From: Turnera subulata
Lineage: Eukaryota; Streptophyta; Magnoliopsida; Malpighiales; Passifloraceae
NCBI GenBank assembly: GCA_028386065.3
Contig: JAKUCV010001643.1
Location: forward strand, 105,555 to 169,554
Reading direction: 5' to 3'
DNA: 64,000 nucleotides
Below the pieces are notes generated by a model that ran no database searches, was not told where the DNA came from, and saw only the letters and a list, made by a program, of their open reading frames with translations. The position numbers and the translations under genes are program-made. Position 1 is the stretch's first letter, and every line of letters begins with the position of its first letter. Shown piece by piece: positions 9,277 to 21,486 of this stretch.

Positions 9277-10853
9277 TGTGAACACCCAAATTTGACCCAC
9301 ATTTTTTCTACTAAAATTAGATTTTGAACATGTTTGAACGTAGGATTAATGAGATGATTTAATCCCAGGTTAAGGCATAGTAAGAATTTAATTTAGTGGA
9401 AATAATGCATTTTGGTTATTTGAGCCTTTGTATATTGGAATGCTAGCACTAATGAGAAGAATTAATCTTAGAGTAAGAAATATAATAAGGTTTATTCACA
9501 CTAAAATGTGTTTATTTCATTACTTGGGCCTTTTGCTTATCTTTGATCCAATTTTAATGAGATGAATTATTTTTGGGTTGAGGATGGGTTTCGGGGCCCA
9601 AGTTAATGAATTCTTCAGAGTTTAATTGGCCAATTAACATATTTCTTGCAGGTTTATTTTAGCTTTGATTTTCGTGAAAAATCAGAGTTAAATCATCATT
9701 TAATTAGATTTTCTGTTTTTAGTATGATTTTGGCTTAAATGGGTGTTATTGTGTAATCTATTGATTATGGAATGGTTTCGAGGAGTAGTAATCAAGTAAT
9801 TGAGTGATTCTGAGTCAGTTTATGGGTTGATTACGCAGAAGGATCAAATCAGCGCTGAATTAGGGGGATTGAGGTGCAAAAATGGAAAGAACGAATGGCA
9901 CGCGAACCGCCGGGCTGTCATCTCGGGAGGACTGCCAGCAGTGGGCGGTCATCCACCAATGACCGCCGGCCCTAGCAGCCATCCAGCATACGACCGTCGG
10001 TCATGGCGGTCAAGCAAGCCCAGAGTTGCCCAATTTTCCTGATTTTGTTTCTTTTTTGATCCTACATGGTTTTGAACCAGATTTATAGACATAATCTTCA
10101 CCATTAAGCAGGTCCACGCCTCCAGGCTCCCCAGAGCACTATAGATAGGACCCCTCACTCACATTTCAGGGAAAACACAACTTTTCTCACTTTCACACTC
10201 ATAAGCTTTTTTACTTTAGAATTAAATTCTTAGGCAGAAACTCTGGAAAAATTTTGTGGAAGGCACCAACAGTAGTCCAGTAAGGAGAAATCAAGAAGGA
10301 GATCAACCATTGAGCTTAGAAGTGGCAAGAAGGTGGGTCTAGAACTCAACGCAACACAAAGAGCAAGAGTAGGGCTACATGAAGGTAACACCAAACCCTC
10401 TGTTGATTAATTTTTGCTTACTGCAAGAGATGCTTTTGATGATGTAAGTGGCCAATTACTGCCATGTTTAGAACTACGTGGCTTTGACCCCGATCACTCG
10501 GGTACATAGGTAGTCTCGATTTTACAACGGAATGCAAGCCAAGTCTTCTTCTCCCCCCTCTTTGTCTTCCAAACTTGCACACTTACACAAGGCACACTTT
10601 TCTCTTCAATTGCACTTGGTTTAGACCCCTCACGGATGCGTGCCTAACACCTTCCCATCCATGACGAACCCCCGATCCCATGTCTTTTGTTCGCCATGAC
10701 CGGTTGCCTAAGGAGTCATACAAAGGTTTTTTTTCCCAAGTTTTCTCCTTAATAAAATTTGGGTGACGACTCCAATGACATGGGATTGACCTGAGGAAGA
10801 AGGTGAAAATAATAAGTGTGAAGGCTCAATCTATTTTGGGTCGGGTTCTCACA
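9277..10853 (+). repeat. Tat/Ogre-type LTR, complete (1577 bp)
   Basis: It begins TGTGAACACCC and ends GGGTTCTCACA, immediately before a tRNA-Arg-type primer site. It matches the LTR at 27928-29706. It carries a GC-rich module rich in GACCGCC/GGCGGTC near 9905-10015, a degenerate TATA box (TATAGATAGG) near 10140 and the conserved block ending TGCCTAACACC near 10650. Confidence 0.88.
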
Positions 10854-11314
10854 GTTGGCGACTCTACTGGGGAAGTAGTGGGTTCAAGAAACCTTGTGCA
10901 ATTGTTGAGTTTTGTGTGTCCATTTAATTGTCATCATAAGTGCCTTGCATTCATGATGATTGATGTGAAGCCTCCACGTTAAGAGGGCGAGGGAATCCAA
11001 GTCCACCACATGCTTTCCTTAAGCGATGGCGGCTTGAGTGAACCCGTTTCTCGATGCTTAGCAATGATGGGGATTAACTGGCCTTGGACCTCACCCGATA
11101 TACATTATCATATGTGAGTAGGTCAACCTATTCCCTAGCGGCAATCTTTCGGCCCCAACCAACTGCATACCCTGAACATCCCATGCATTATGAATCAATA
11201 AGTGGTATGTGCATTTGTGTGGAACTTGTTTTATCCTATACATACGTGTCGTATCCCAATACTTCGGGATCCGGATCTATGCATACATGGGGTTTGAGAA
11301 GGGTGAAAGAGGAG
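10854..11314 (+). other. Primer site and leader of Tat/Ogre-like element 1
   Basis: TTGGCGACTCTACTGGGGA at 10855-10873 is the primer site, similar to 29709-29726; I recall this type as complementary to tRNA-Arg and typical of Ogre/Tat elements. The leader is noncoding and resembles 29727-30070 (TGCCTTGCATTCAT, CTTAAGCGATGGCGGCTTGAGTG). It is interrupted at 11315 by element C. Confidence 0.75.
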
Positions 11315-12341
11315 TGATACGGCAACACTACCAGAACAAAGCTAGAAAGCACCTCCGATTCAATCGAGTCACCAAGATCAGCAACCAAATTCAACCAAAT
11401 TAGGGTTTCAGCAGTTACCTCTATCACCCCAAAACAAAACAAAGTCGTTAAGCAACAATAGAGTAATAAAAGCTGGGAATCTTGAATATGCCTCAAGCAA
11501 ATCAATCACTTGATAAGTAAACACAATCCCTCAAATAAACAAGAGGAAATCAATTCTACTTGCAAATAACCAAGGTAATAAAAACCTCAAACGTTATTAT
11601 CAAATAGCAAGAATAATGCCTGTTAAGTATGAACCCCTAAGAGCCTATTTATAGGCACCAAGTTGGCACCTCCTCTAGGCCAAAGTCGGCCACCTCCTCA
11701 AAGGCCAAGTCGGCCACCTCCTCAAAGGCCAAGTCGGCCACCACCTATTACTACTCCTAATTGGACTTGACTTCTCCCAAACCCTAATGGACTAGGATTG
11801 ACTTTTTTAATCCAACAGCATATTGGACTAAGTAAACCCAACAAAATAAACCCAACTAATAAACTAAAGTCCACAATAATTAAACCCAATTACATGGACT
11901 TGACCCAAATACCAAAAAGACAAACTAAGTTTTCGGACAGAAACTGCCTGTCGAATTCAAGTGCATTTTAAGTAAATCAAACGGCCGATTCAGCTTCTGC
12001 GCTTAACATAAACGCTGTAGAGCTTTGTCTTAGCTTTCCATAGAGTCCAAGATCGCAGCAATCCGAGTTGTACAGCTCGAGAAATGAATTTATTTCCGAG
12101 ACTGCCCGTTCCAGGAATTTCCGCGCGAGTTCTTCGCGTTCTCGACTTTATTCTCCATCTCTTCTTAAATTTCTTGTGAGATCAAATTTCGGACTTGAAT
12201 CTGAAAGTAAGCTTATGATGATGAACTTTGATCTTGTTGGAATACATCCAAATTCCATGCTTGACACCATTGCCTCCTCCATGGTCGCCTTGGCGTGCAT
12301 CATTCTTCAAGTTTCCAAATTCGCCTAGGTGACTTCCATCA
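11315..12341 (-). repeat. 3' LTR of element C (1027 bp)
   Basis: On the minus strand it starts TGATGGAAGTCACC at 12341, right after the polypurine tract, and ends GTATCA at 11315. Four 24-bp units precede the TATA box (reverse complement of CTATTTATAG, near 11645). The 5' LTR has three units, so copy number changed within the element. Confidence 0.9.
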
Positions 12342-12901
12342 TTCCCTCCCTCCTCAAAGCGATTCGTCCTCGAATCGATGCCTAAAAAGACAATAAGAGA
12401 GAATTCAACAATATCAACGGTGGTATGTTCACTGTACTCACCTTGCGAATCCATCATGATGCGCAAAAAATCAAGCTTCATATTTCTAGCTTCTCCTCCC
12501 AGATCAAGCAACATGCAAGTAGCATTAATTTGTTCCTTCCAAAATAATAACTCAAAAGTATGCATAACAAGTACTTTATGTGGGTGAAAATCAATAAAGT
12601 AAGAATTTAAATTACTCGTCATGTTATCCAATTTAGGCATTAAAGTCATAGAAAAGGAACTTAAAACCTGATGCTCCCTTTTGATTGTAATCGGTGCCCC
12701 ATGTATAGATCCATCTTCTTCTAGGACCGGCAATCCTTTAGGACAAGCATCATTAGGAACCTGCAAAAGAAACACATCACATCTAGAAAGACAAGGGTTG
12801 AGGTTAGCATTAAACCATGCTTCCTTGTACAGAAGTACAAACAAACTCTTCTTCTTCTCATAGTCAACCCTCTCATCTCTCTCAATTGAGCCTTTTAACA
12901 C
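12182..12901 (-). CDS. Tail frame of element C
   Basis: 239 residues colinear with the tail of B: SLFVLLYKEAWF near residue 19, an unrecognised middle with conserved stretches (GLPVLEEDGSIHGAP; LMPKLDNM; FHPHK), the DSRTNRFEEGGND motif encoded at the polypurine tract, then the start of the LTR-encoded basic tail. A stop near 12180 (KSEI*) cuts that tail short relative to B. Upstream the reading continues back into the linker, one base out of frame with 12922-13221. Function unknown; conservation between copies suggests it was once under selection. Confidence 0.65.
   Translation of the reverse strand: MLKGSIERDERVDYEKKKSLFVLLYKEAWFNANLNPCLSRCDVFLLQVPNDACPKGLPVLEEDGSIHGAPITIKREHQVLSSFSMTLMPKLDNMTSNLNSYFIDFHPHKVLVMHTFELLFWKEQINATCMLLDLGGEARNMKLDFLRIMMDSQGEYSEHTTVDIVEFSLIVFLGIDSRTNRFEEGGNDGSHLGEFGNLKNDARQGDHGGGNGVKHGIWMYSNKIKVHHHKLTFRFKSEI
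12342..12355 (-). other. Polypurine tract of element C
   Basis: Minus-strand GAGGAGGGAGGGAA, identical to B and E, adjacent to the 3' LTR start at 12341. Confidence 0.9.
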
Positions 12902-12921
12902 AATTTCTTTTGAGGCTTCTT

Positions 12922-13766
12922 TTATCTCTTTTTTTCTCTCACACTCGGCTTTCTCTTTTTCTTCCTCCTTGGTGTCGACAACACCTTCTCCTTTTTTTCT
13001 CTCTCTTTTTCTTTCTTTTCCTCTCCTTTTGCATGACTCTCAGTCATCCTCTCTTTCCCACCATTGGAAGCCAATTCGGCATCCTTCTTATTTTGCCATT
13101 CCTCCACGCTCCTCTTCATATGCATTTGATCATGATACACTTCTTGTGGAGTCAATGGAGCAAGTAACACCTTTCTATCTCCCATGGTAAATGAGTACCT
13201 ATTTTTGAACCCATCATGCACAACTCTCCTATCATATTATCATGGTCTCCCTAGCAAGATATTACTTGCCTGCATAGGTACAACATCACATAAAATCGAA
13301 TCGGAATATTTCCAATAGATAAGGAAAGAAGAACCTGCTTGTTCACTTTAACTTCTCCCATGTTATTCAGCCATTGTAGCTTGTAGGGTTTAGAATGTCT
13401 TTGCCACTCTAACCCCATGCGTTCCACCAACATAGAGCTCACTACATTAGTGCAGCTTCCTCCATCAATGTTCAAGCTACAAACCTCGTCATTAACCAAA
13501 AATCTAGTATGGAAAATATTCTTTCTTTACTCGATCTCATCTTCCTTTGCTTGAGCATTTAAAACTCTCCTCGTGACAAATAGCTCTCTTCCCCGAAAGC
13601 TGTCTTCGGCCTCCACATTATATTCGGCATCTATATCCTCCAATTCGGGCATATCATGTAGGGCAGGGCCGTCTTCTTCCTCCACCTCATCATCAAAAAA
13701 GAACTCGCCACCTCGAGCAATTATCACTCTTTTGTTTGGAGATTGAGATGCAATATGTCTAGGTCC
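12922..13766 (-). pseudogene. Post-gag acidic region, protease and linker of element C, broken
   Basis: Read on the minus strand: the end of a damaged zinc knuckle, the acidic stretch (13727-13527, with FRGRELFVTRRVLNAQ), a stop at 13527, then the protease (13499 onward, NIDGGSCTNVVSSMLVERMG) with DGGS as presumed active-site loop, a frameshift near 13330, the region MHDGFKNRYSFTMGDRK and a Lys/Glu-rich linker to 12922. It is colinear with B and carries different lesions, so the two copies decayed independently. Confidence 0.8.
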
Positions 13767-14936
13767 TTAACACTTGAAGCACTTGATTTTCATTGTAGGG
13801 GTAGTAGAGTTCGGCTTGTAGGATGTAGAGGAACTCGGCTTGGATGTAGTAGGGAGTGTCTTGAAATCGGCAACCCTAGCTTTCTCCTCTCTTGGTTTCT
13901 CATGTTGCCTCTCATCCCTCACAGTCCACCTTGAACTCCAATTGGATGAATAAGAATAAGCACTCTTCGGCACTTTCTCCTTCAATTGCTTCTCTATTTT
14001 GATGGCAGTTGACAACATCTCCTCCATGTCTAAGCAATTTTGCAAATCAACCTTGTGACCAATATTCCTGTTCATCCCAGCAAGGATTCTCGCCATAGTG
14101 GTCTCTCTATCCTCATCTATGTTTGCTCGAATCATTATCTTCTCCATCTCCTTGTAATATTCTTCAATGCTCCTAGATCCTTGTCGCAATGCTTGGAGTC
14201 TTTGATGCAACTCCCTATAGTATGATCGGGGAACAAACCTCTTTCTTAGGATCCTCTTCAACTCCAACCAACTATCAATAGGATCCTTCCCAAGGTGCAA
14301 CCTGTCACCTTCAAATCTGTCCCACCAAACCAAAGCATAATCAGTAAACTCAACCACTGCTAATCGTACCTTCTTTTCTTCGGAATAATTGTGGCAAGCA
14401 AAGATTAATTCCACTCTCTTCTCCCATTCGAGATAGACTTCAGGATCTTCCTTTCCATGGAAAGAAGGAATTTTAAGCTTGATGCTCCTAAGATCATTAT
14501 CTCCGCGATCTCTTCGGTCATCCCACTCACGCCTTCCATGTCTACCATGCTCTCGGTCTTCTTCATCATATACATCATATAATCGACCTCTTCTTGGCGG
14601 TGCTAGGTGAACTCCTCCTCCTCTCCTAGGCGGTGGGGGAAGATGGCGTACTCTTCCAGCAGCAGGACGGTTATCGTCCTCAGCATAATCATCAACATCT
14701 CGGGGCTCCTCCCTAGCTTGTTGATTGCATGGGGGTTGGTCAACGGGTGCTTCCTCTCTTGGCGCCACCCTAGCAGTAGAAAGCTCTTGAATGGATTGTG
14801 CATGTTGATCCATTCTAGTGCTCAGTACCTGTTTCATCTCTGCAAAATGAGCATACATTTGCTTAAAGAACCTTTCCAACACCTCCATAGATGCGGGCAT
14901 CTCCTCACCAGTATTGCTTCCGCCTGATCCAACCAT
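13767..14936 (-). CDS. gag of element C, nearly intact
   Basis: 389 residues from MVGSGGSNTGEE; this start is supported by the same start in B and by the leader end just upstream. Residues 15-60 form a probable amphipathic helix, 60-150 are Arg/Pro/Asp-rich, and 160-290 are the retrotransposon capsid fold (KEDPEVYLEWEKRVELIF, ACHNYSEEKK, EFTDYALVWWDRFEGDRL, RKRFVPRSYYRELHQRL, GSRSIEEYYKEM). The frame stops inside the zinc knuckle, right after CFKC, so nucleic-acid binding would be lost. It is the best single Gag in this family within the window. Confidence 0.88.
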   Translation of the reverse strand: MVGSGGSNTGEEMPASMEVLERFFKQMYAHFAEMKQVLSTRMDQHAQSIQELSTARVAPREEAPVDQPPCNQQAREEPRDVDDYAEDDNRPAAGRVRHLPPPPRRGGGVHLAPPRRGRLYDVYDEEDREHGRHGRREWDDRRDRGDNDLRSIKLKIPSFHGKEDPEVYLEWEKRVELIFACHNYSEEKKVRLAVVEFTDYALVWWDRFEGDRLHLGKDPIDSWLELKRILRKRFVPRSYYRELHQRLQALRQGSRSIEEYYKEMEKIMIRANIDEDRETTMARILAGMNRNIGHKVDLQNCLDMEEMLSTAIKIEKQLKEKVPKSAYSYSSNWSSRWTVRDERQHEKPREEKARVADFKTLPTTSKPSSSTSYKPNSTTPTMKIKCFKC

Positions 14937-15540
14937 GATATAATAGCTACGAGAAACTTGTTAGTAATAAAAGCTCCTCACGTGTATCTCTCGTGTTTGG
15001 CTCTCGTGGCAATTTGATGAAACACTCGCCTTTTACCTCTCTTGAAATCTCACTTTGTTTATTCTTTGGGATCAGTAAATCTTATCAAATAATAAACAAA
15101 CCTGCAACACTTCAAGAAAGAGTCAAAGATTTCCTATCAAGAAAATAGACAATTCAACTCTGGAGGCAAAAATTAACTTCAAGAATAAAAGATAGTCACA
15201 CACAAAGAACAAGAAACTTGTGTGTGATGAATATTATAGTAATCGAACAATATGAAACAAAGACTGCTCAATTAGAAATGCTGAAAGAAAAACACAACAA
15301 ATAAGCAGAAACAAAGAAAGTTACCCAACTAGAAACCCTAAAAACCCGCGGAAAGTATCCCAATCAAGCAAATTCCTGCAATTCAAACAACTTTTGTCGA
15401 ATTCTCCAACCAACAAGGTAAGTCGATTTCACTTTTTTTTTTATCAAATTTGTTGCCACCAAGTCGATGACACCAACAACGCAAGCAATTGTAACACTTT
15501 TCTTTTCTTCTACCAAATCGACAAACAACAACTAGCAGCT

Positions 15541-15542
<2 letters not shown>

Positions 15543-15599
<57 letters not shown>
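15543..15599 (-). repeat. (TA)n microsatellite in the element C leader
   Basis: About 28 TA units at the same leader position as the array in B (2378-2430). Confidence 0.95.
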
Positions 15600-15602
<3 letters not shown>

Positions 15603-15740
15603 AAAGAATTCGACAGCAACAAATAAAATTAAAATTCGACTCCTTTTTTTTCTATATGATGTCGACACAAGCAAAACAACTCAAGAACGGAAAATAAATT
15701 GCAGAAAAGTAAAGGGATACGTAGTTGAAATTGATACCTA

Positions 15741-15754
15741 GGCTCCGCTACCAA
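15741..15754 (-). other. Primer-binding site of element C
   Basis: Minus-strand TTGGTAGCGGAGCC two bases after the 5' LTR end at 15757, identical to B and E. Confidence 0.75.
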
Positions 15755-15756
15755 GA

Positions 15757-16750
15757 TGATACGACAACAGTACCAGAACAAAGCTAGATATCACCTCCGA
15801 TTCAATCGAGTCACCAAGATCAGCAACCAAATTCAACCAAATTAGGGTTTTAGCAATTACCTCTATCACCTCAAAACAAAACAAAGTCGTTAAGCAACAA
15901 TGGAGTAATAAAAGCTAGGAATCTTGAATACGCCACAAGCAAATCAATCACATGATAAGTAAACACAATCCCTCAAATAAGAAGAAATCAATTCTACTTG
16001 CAAATAACAAAGGTAATAAAAACCTCAAACGTTATTATTAAATAGCAAGAATAATGTGTGTTAATTATGAACCCCTAAGAGCTTATTTATAGGCACCAAG
16101 TCGGCACCTCCTCTAGGCCAAAGTCGGCCACCTCCTCAAAGGCTAAGTCGGCCACCACCTATTTCTTCTTGGACTTGACTTCTCCCAAACCTTAATAGAC
16201 TAGGATTGACTTTTTTAATCCAACAGCATATCGGACTAAATAAACACCAACAAAATAAACCCAATTAATTAACTAAAATCCACAATAATTAAACCCAATT
16301 ACATGGACTTGACCCAGATATCAAAAAGACAAACTGAATTTTTAGACAGAAACTGTCCGCCGACTTCAAATGCATTTTAAGTAAAGAAAACTGCAGATTC
16401 AGCTTCTGGGCTCAGCATAAAAGTTGTAGAACTTCGTCTTATCCTTCCATAGAGTCCAGGATCGCAGCAATTTGAGTTGTAGAGCTCGAGATATGAATTT
16501 ATTTTTGAGACTGCGTGCTCCAGGAATTTTCGCGCGAGTTCTTTGCGTTCTCGACTTTAATCTCCATCTCTTCTTAAATTTCTTGTGAGATAGAATTTTG
16601 AACTTGAATCTGAAAGTAAGCTTAAGAAGATGAACTATTATCTTGTTGCAATACATCCAAATTCCATGCTTGACACCATTACATCCTCCATGGTCGCCTT
16701 GGCGTGCATCATTGTTTAAGTTTCCAAATTCGCCTAGGTGACTTGGATCA
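15757..16750 (-). repeat. 5' LTR of element C (994 bp)
   Basis: It starts TGATCCAAGTCACC (16750) and ends GTATCA (15757). It has three 24-bp promoter repeats against four in the 3' LTR, plus scattered substitutions, so the insertion is not recent. Confidence 0.9.
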
Positions 16751-18856
16751 AGGGAGGTGGTCATCCATAGCCGTAAAAGAGGAGAAACACTCTATATCTT
16801 CAAGTAATGATTTGCCAAAGTTCAGAAGAAATCCATTTTGATATAATTTGAGTGGATGTTCAGTTGCCCTTAGAATTTGGGAAGATTAGGATTGCATAAC
16901 ACATGTCATCTTGCATTAAGTTTTAAAAAATGAAGCACACCGAGTCCGGAGTCAGACCATGTTGCATCTTTTCCATCCAAACCACTCGTTACCAACTTTC
17001 TTTCTTTGAATCCACCCGAGCAAGGTACTTTAACCCACCTCTTTACCTTTGGCAGAAAAGGAAAACCATGATTAATAAGCATGCTAACCAATCAAGGGGT
17101 AATACCGGTGCAAGAATGGGTCAAAGGGGTGAACCTACCGGGGATGGGTTTCCAGTTCACAAAGACCGAAGCCTTTAACAAGAAAAGGAGGTGCAATCAA
17201 TATTTCGAGCCATGATGAGCAAATTGGAAGAATAAATCCTCCAGGAGTCCTGTTAGGGCAACCACTCGCCCAGGTAGCCATGAAGCAGTTTCGGGACACT
17301 ATGGGACAATATGCACTTGTTGAAGAAGTGATAAAGGGCATCCAACTCCAAAATGTAGCACTTACTCGGGAAAGCATCAACGCCAAAGAAAATCTCTGGG
17401 AATACGTTAGGGAATTGAGGGAAAACAAATGGGATGATTGGGGTGATTCTCCGGGAACTGAGGGGTATTCGAAAACGCAAGGTGGCACGATGGCTGATGA
17501 GGGAGATGAAGGCAGTCCCAGACTTGAAGTGAGACAACGATGGCCAAAGCCCGGCATGAGGATTCAAAGGAAACTGTTAGTCAGGTCCCAGGGAGGAAGC
17601 TTGTGTACCCAGACAAGATAGAATGGGTGATGGAAGAAGATGCTTAAAGAGGAGAGAATTTTGATTTTTAAAGTGTCAAGTTTGTTTTTGTCTTTCATGC
17701 CACCAAAATAAAAAGGGAGTCGAGGTACATCCATGATTAACTTCACCCTAAAGAGTCATTGTCGTCTATCCTTAATTAGTATTTTTTTGTTTGGTGTTTA
17801 TGTAATAAATGTCCTTGTCCGCCTATTGATGGATATGATGTCTCAAGACTTATTGGAATTTATCAACTTAGTTTGGAACCATAAAACGAACTGCGAAGGC
17901 CTGATCCAGTGGACTGAACCTGTTAGATGCTTTACTTCATATTGATAAGCCTGGCTTGTGAAGTCACTTCCCAAAAAAATAATATTAAAAATAATAAAAA
18001 AGGAAATGTACTTTGACTTCACAACCAATGTGCCATTTAAATTTCTCGAGAAAAGCACTCTTCATTCTTGCTCTAGAAAAACCAAACATTGTTTCCACTG
18101 GTACGTAGGTAACTTCGTTAATGTGCCCGGTCTGAATAATTTTTGTTCCTAAATTGAGTTGATAAAAGATGATGAGGTTTAAGCATCTTTTATTTGTCTT
18201 TGTCGCCTTACCCCCAGCATCTTCCTGGTCTTATCGTCAAAAGGATCAACATCAAGCCATCTCTCGAAGTCGCCACTTTATGATGAAAATTTTTTGAGCC
18301 TGTTGGCACCCGGACAAGACATTCAATCATCAAGCAGCTCTGAGAAGGACGGTAAAGGTAATAATAGGAAAGAGAGGGGGTACCAGTCCGCTAGGTTGAA
18401 AACCCAAAAGGGCGATCTAGGCAAAAGTCAGGACATGCCTGCTAGGTTGAAAACCCGAAAGGGCGGCCTAGGCAAAAGTTAAGGCTAATGGTGTTTGGGA
18501 AGGGTTGGGGCATGCTCATCTTCTTGGAGGTCTTTATTTGAAGTTATTCCTTGTGATACATCCGACAAGAGAAGGGATAAATCTCCATGGCCTTATGGGA
18601 CGTAATTGAGCCAACGTCTAAACCACGCTTAAGTCCACCCCACCATACATGACGTCTGACTTGGCGGTTTTCAAAAATTACATACATGGTTGCATCTCAT
18701 GAGTAGGAAAGATAAACATGCATGACATATAAGCTAAAGAATAATCCCATCCAAATATATAAAGTCTAGAACATAGGACATGCATACGTGCGTAAGAAAG
18801 AAAAAGAGATCCTGTCAAAGCATACACATCTAGGTAATGGGGCATACATGAATCAA
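16751..18856. other. Noncoding Tat/Ogre-like internal sequence
   Basis: No recognisable protein domain. Several blocks recur in the same order in the other Tat/Ogre-like element: AACGAACTGCGAAGGCCTGAT (17885) against 32345; TACGTAGGTAAC (18101) against 32865; and the GCTAGGTTGAAAA repeat (18390) against 33291. An open stretch 17280-17621 (starting MKQFRDTMGQYALVEEVIKG) has no family I recognise and may be a remnant of this element. The last 300 bp lie downstream of the PMD gene stop and probably include its 3' untranslated region. Confidence 0.55.
18390..18480 (+). repeat. Two-copy 51-bp tandem repeat
   Basis: GCTAGGTTGAAAACCC units start at 18390 and 18441. The same two-copy repeat with the same period is in the second Tat/Ogre-like element (33291-33383), so the duplication predates both insertions. 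Confidence 0.8.
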
Positions 18857-18951
18857 TCAAGACCGTCTCTTCTTGCTCCGGGGCAGGCTAACTGGCCGGG
18901 TGCGTTCCTGGATGGTATCTTCAGAATCACTCGAGGAATGATCAGCGGGAT

Positions 18952-21486
18952 TGTCACGCCCCTGCTAAGCGTCACCGGCCAGGTACCTTGGGCACTGACC
19001 ATGTGCCACAGGGCACCCAAAGGCCTTTCAGCAAACAATACTAGAAGCTTGTTGCCTTTGCCGTAAAAGGAAGCAAACCAATAAACGCAAAGGCAACAAA
19101 AGACACTAAAAAGCACCACAACTCTTTTATAAGAATAACTCCACTGATGTCATAAGATCGTTGCTAAAAAGGGGCACTAACTATTCCTTTACAGAAACAT
19201 AACCTCCAAGTACAAACCAATACAATGTGATAATTAATGAAAATTGACTCGACTATACTCATCGTCCTACTGCCAGTACACTCAACCTCGCACCTGTAAG
19301 ACAAAAGAGGAAATAGGAAGAAGGGGGGGTGGGTGGGTGGGGGGTGGATGGGGAGGGAGGTGAGTATAAAACACAGCAAGTAAATAAGCCATGAAAGAAA
19401 GTAACCACAAAATGCACACAAGGCTCGGCATGGGCAACACGTAGTCAAGCAACACATTTGAAATGCAATGCACAAGTATCGGGCACTCACGCCACGGAAC
19501 AATCCATCTCAATACCACCGTGATCAAACCCACGGGTAAGCCATGTGATATACTACGGGCCTACTTGCATACCCTGTCAGCCCTACATACATGCACAATC
19601 ATATCCTACAGCCCCACATACGAGGCATAACCAATTAAGCCCGTAATGTGCATGTGGCTTGCTACCAAGGCACACACAGTGCCCTTCGTAGCACCACCCA
19701 AATCCATATACGCCAACTCCACGTTGGCCCTTTTCCATAATACGTGCACCCTTGTGCACCCAACCAGCTGGCCAATGGTACCACAATCGCACACGCATCC
19801 AAGATAATACAATGCCAACCAAAATCATCACAAGTGCAATGTCAATCAAATGGGATGATTGGGGTGCAACGATGGCAGCAAGTATGCCACAAGCATCAAG
19901 CACAACCATATTATGCCAACAAGTCACAATCCACAACAATTATGCACAATTAGCCACAATTAACAACCAAATGCCAAATAAGCATACTTAACCAACACAT
20001 GGCCTACAATGGCCAACATTAACCTACCAAATCCAACCATGACCAGGAAGGAAACCCAGCACACAATCACATACAACCAACATGCAAAATGGCCTTCCGC
20101 CCAACAATGACGCACTACCAATCACCAACCCGCATAACCTATTTACTTATATAACAATTAGGCCTCCTTAGGCTAATTCCCTTCCTTTGGAACCATTGAG
20201 TTCTCTTGACCTTATTCCCCTGTTACACACACACAAATACACATTACAAACCCACAAAATCAATCGTAATAACCAAAAAACAACTGAAGCACACAATACT
20301 CATCTTCCTCCAATTCGGGCAGAAACTGCCCTACACCAACAGTCACTTCAACCCAAAATACAAAGCCCCTACAGGTCGAACCAGCCTTACGTCCAAGCAT
20401 AAACTTTATATTCCCAAATCTTAGCTTTCCTTAGCCACCAAGAAGATTCAAATTCACTCTCTAAATCTCCAGATATGGCTCCTACAGTCAATCGGGATCA
20501 AACAACTACTGTGCTTCAGAATAGTTGAATTCCAAAGGCCATAACTCTCTCCGTTTAGCTCCAAAAATATCAAACTCAGTGCTCAATTAAAGGTATGGAT
20601 GTTATCTAATTTGGGGATTTAGTTTCACTCAATTCCAACTGGTGGTTTGGCCGAAATCTTCTTTTTAGTGGTCATGGGCCAGTCTGGTCGAGAGCAGAAC
20701 CCCTAGGCTCACTTCTCCTTCTTTCCCTCTTTCTCTCTTTCTCTTCTCTCTTTCCTCTCTCAAGGCTCAAGACGAATTTGGTCTGAAGTGAGAGAGAGAG
20801 GTGCTTGCTTTCACCTCTTAAGCTCAAATTGGTGAGTCATCACCCCACTTGCCACCATCAAACACCTAGGTGCCACTTGCACCAAATGCCACCTCGTGCT
20901 TAATTGTGGCCAGTTGGCCCGTGCCACACAAGCTGTTGTCTTGCACACCTAAAGCCTCCAACACCTTATTCCCAAGCCACATGGCTAACTCTGATTGGTC
21001 GGTTTGGCCAATCCCACACTCGGACACCATTGGGCCTAATTGAGCACCAACGGGCACGCCAATGCCCTAGTTGTGCACCATTTCGCACCAAATCGTGCTA
21101 ACCAATAATTCCCTAGGCCAATTGTGCCTCCAATGAACATATTACACCAAATAAATACACTCATATCATCAACTGTCAATTATTAGCCAATTAAACAAGT
21201 CGGGCACTCAGTACAATAAAGTAGGCCAACTGTGCCATCGGGTCATTACGAACCTATGTGTGTGCTCTAGGACAATCCAATGCACACCATTGCCCTCAAT
21301 TTGACACCAATTTATGTTACCGTGCCAAAAACCCACACTAAAATATAAACCATGAACATTATCATCGCCTACCGATTCCCCGATATAAGACCCAATAATC
21401 ACGAACATCTCAAATGAATGTGTTACACCCAACTCTCGTACTATTAGTATACCATTATACTCTAGGGTGTACCTAGGGGTATCACA
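18952..21486 (-). repeat. Long Tekay-like LTR (2535 bp)
   Basis: On the minus strand it starts TGTGATACCCC at 21486 after a polypurine tract (GAAGGTGGGGATAC) and ends GGGGCGTGACA at 18952. The region is rich in GCACACCAATTG-like low-complexity sequence. No protein domain is seen. The first 185 bp recur at 22285-22482. Confidence 0.7.

Larger units (their letters stand above)
11315..16750 (-). mobile_element. Element C: complete CRM-like gag-protease LTR retrotransposon
   Basis: The most complete member of the family: 5' LTR 15757-16750, primer site, leader, gag, protease, linker, tail, polypurine tract and 3' LTR 11315-12341. Flanks are aggag on the left and aggga on the right, a near match rather than a clean 5-bp duplication (one extra G on the right would explain it). 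Like B it has no reverse transcriptase, RNase H or integrase, which fits the class of gag-bearing non-autonomous elements (TR-GAG). It probably sits in the Tat/Ogre-like element that begins at 9277. Confidence 0.9.

Noticed and set aside
11310..16755. Target duplication for element C
   Set aside because: aggag and aggga are not identical; an indel could explain it, but a similar purine-rich match is likely by chance.
17280..17621. 113-residue frame starting MKQFRDTMGQYALVEEV
   Set aside because: Possibly a remnant gag or accessory protein of the Tat-like element, but I recognise no family and no intact second copy is present, so it is only mentioned under the noncoding segment.
18390..18480. 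Direct repeats as a possible CRISPR array
   Set aside because: Only two copies, adjacent without spacers, in a plant retroelement.
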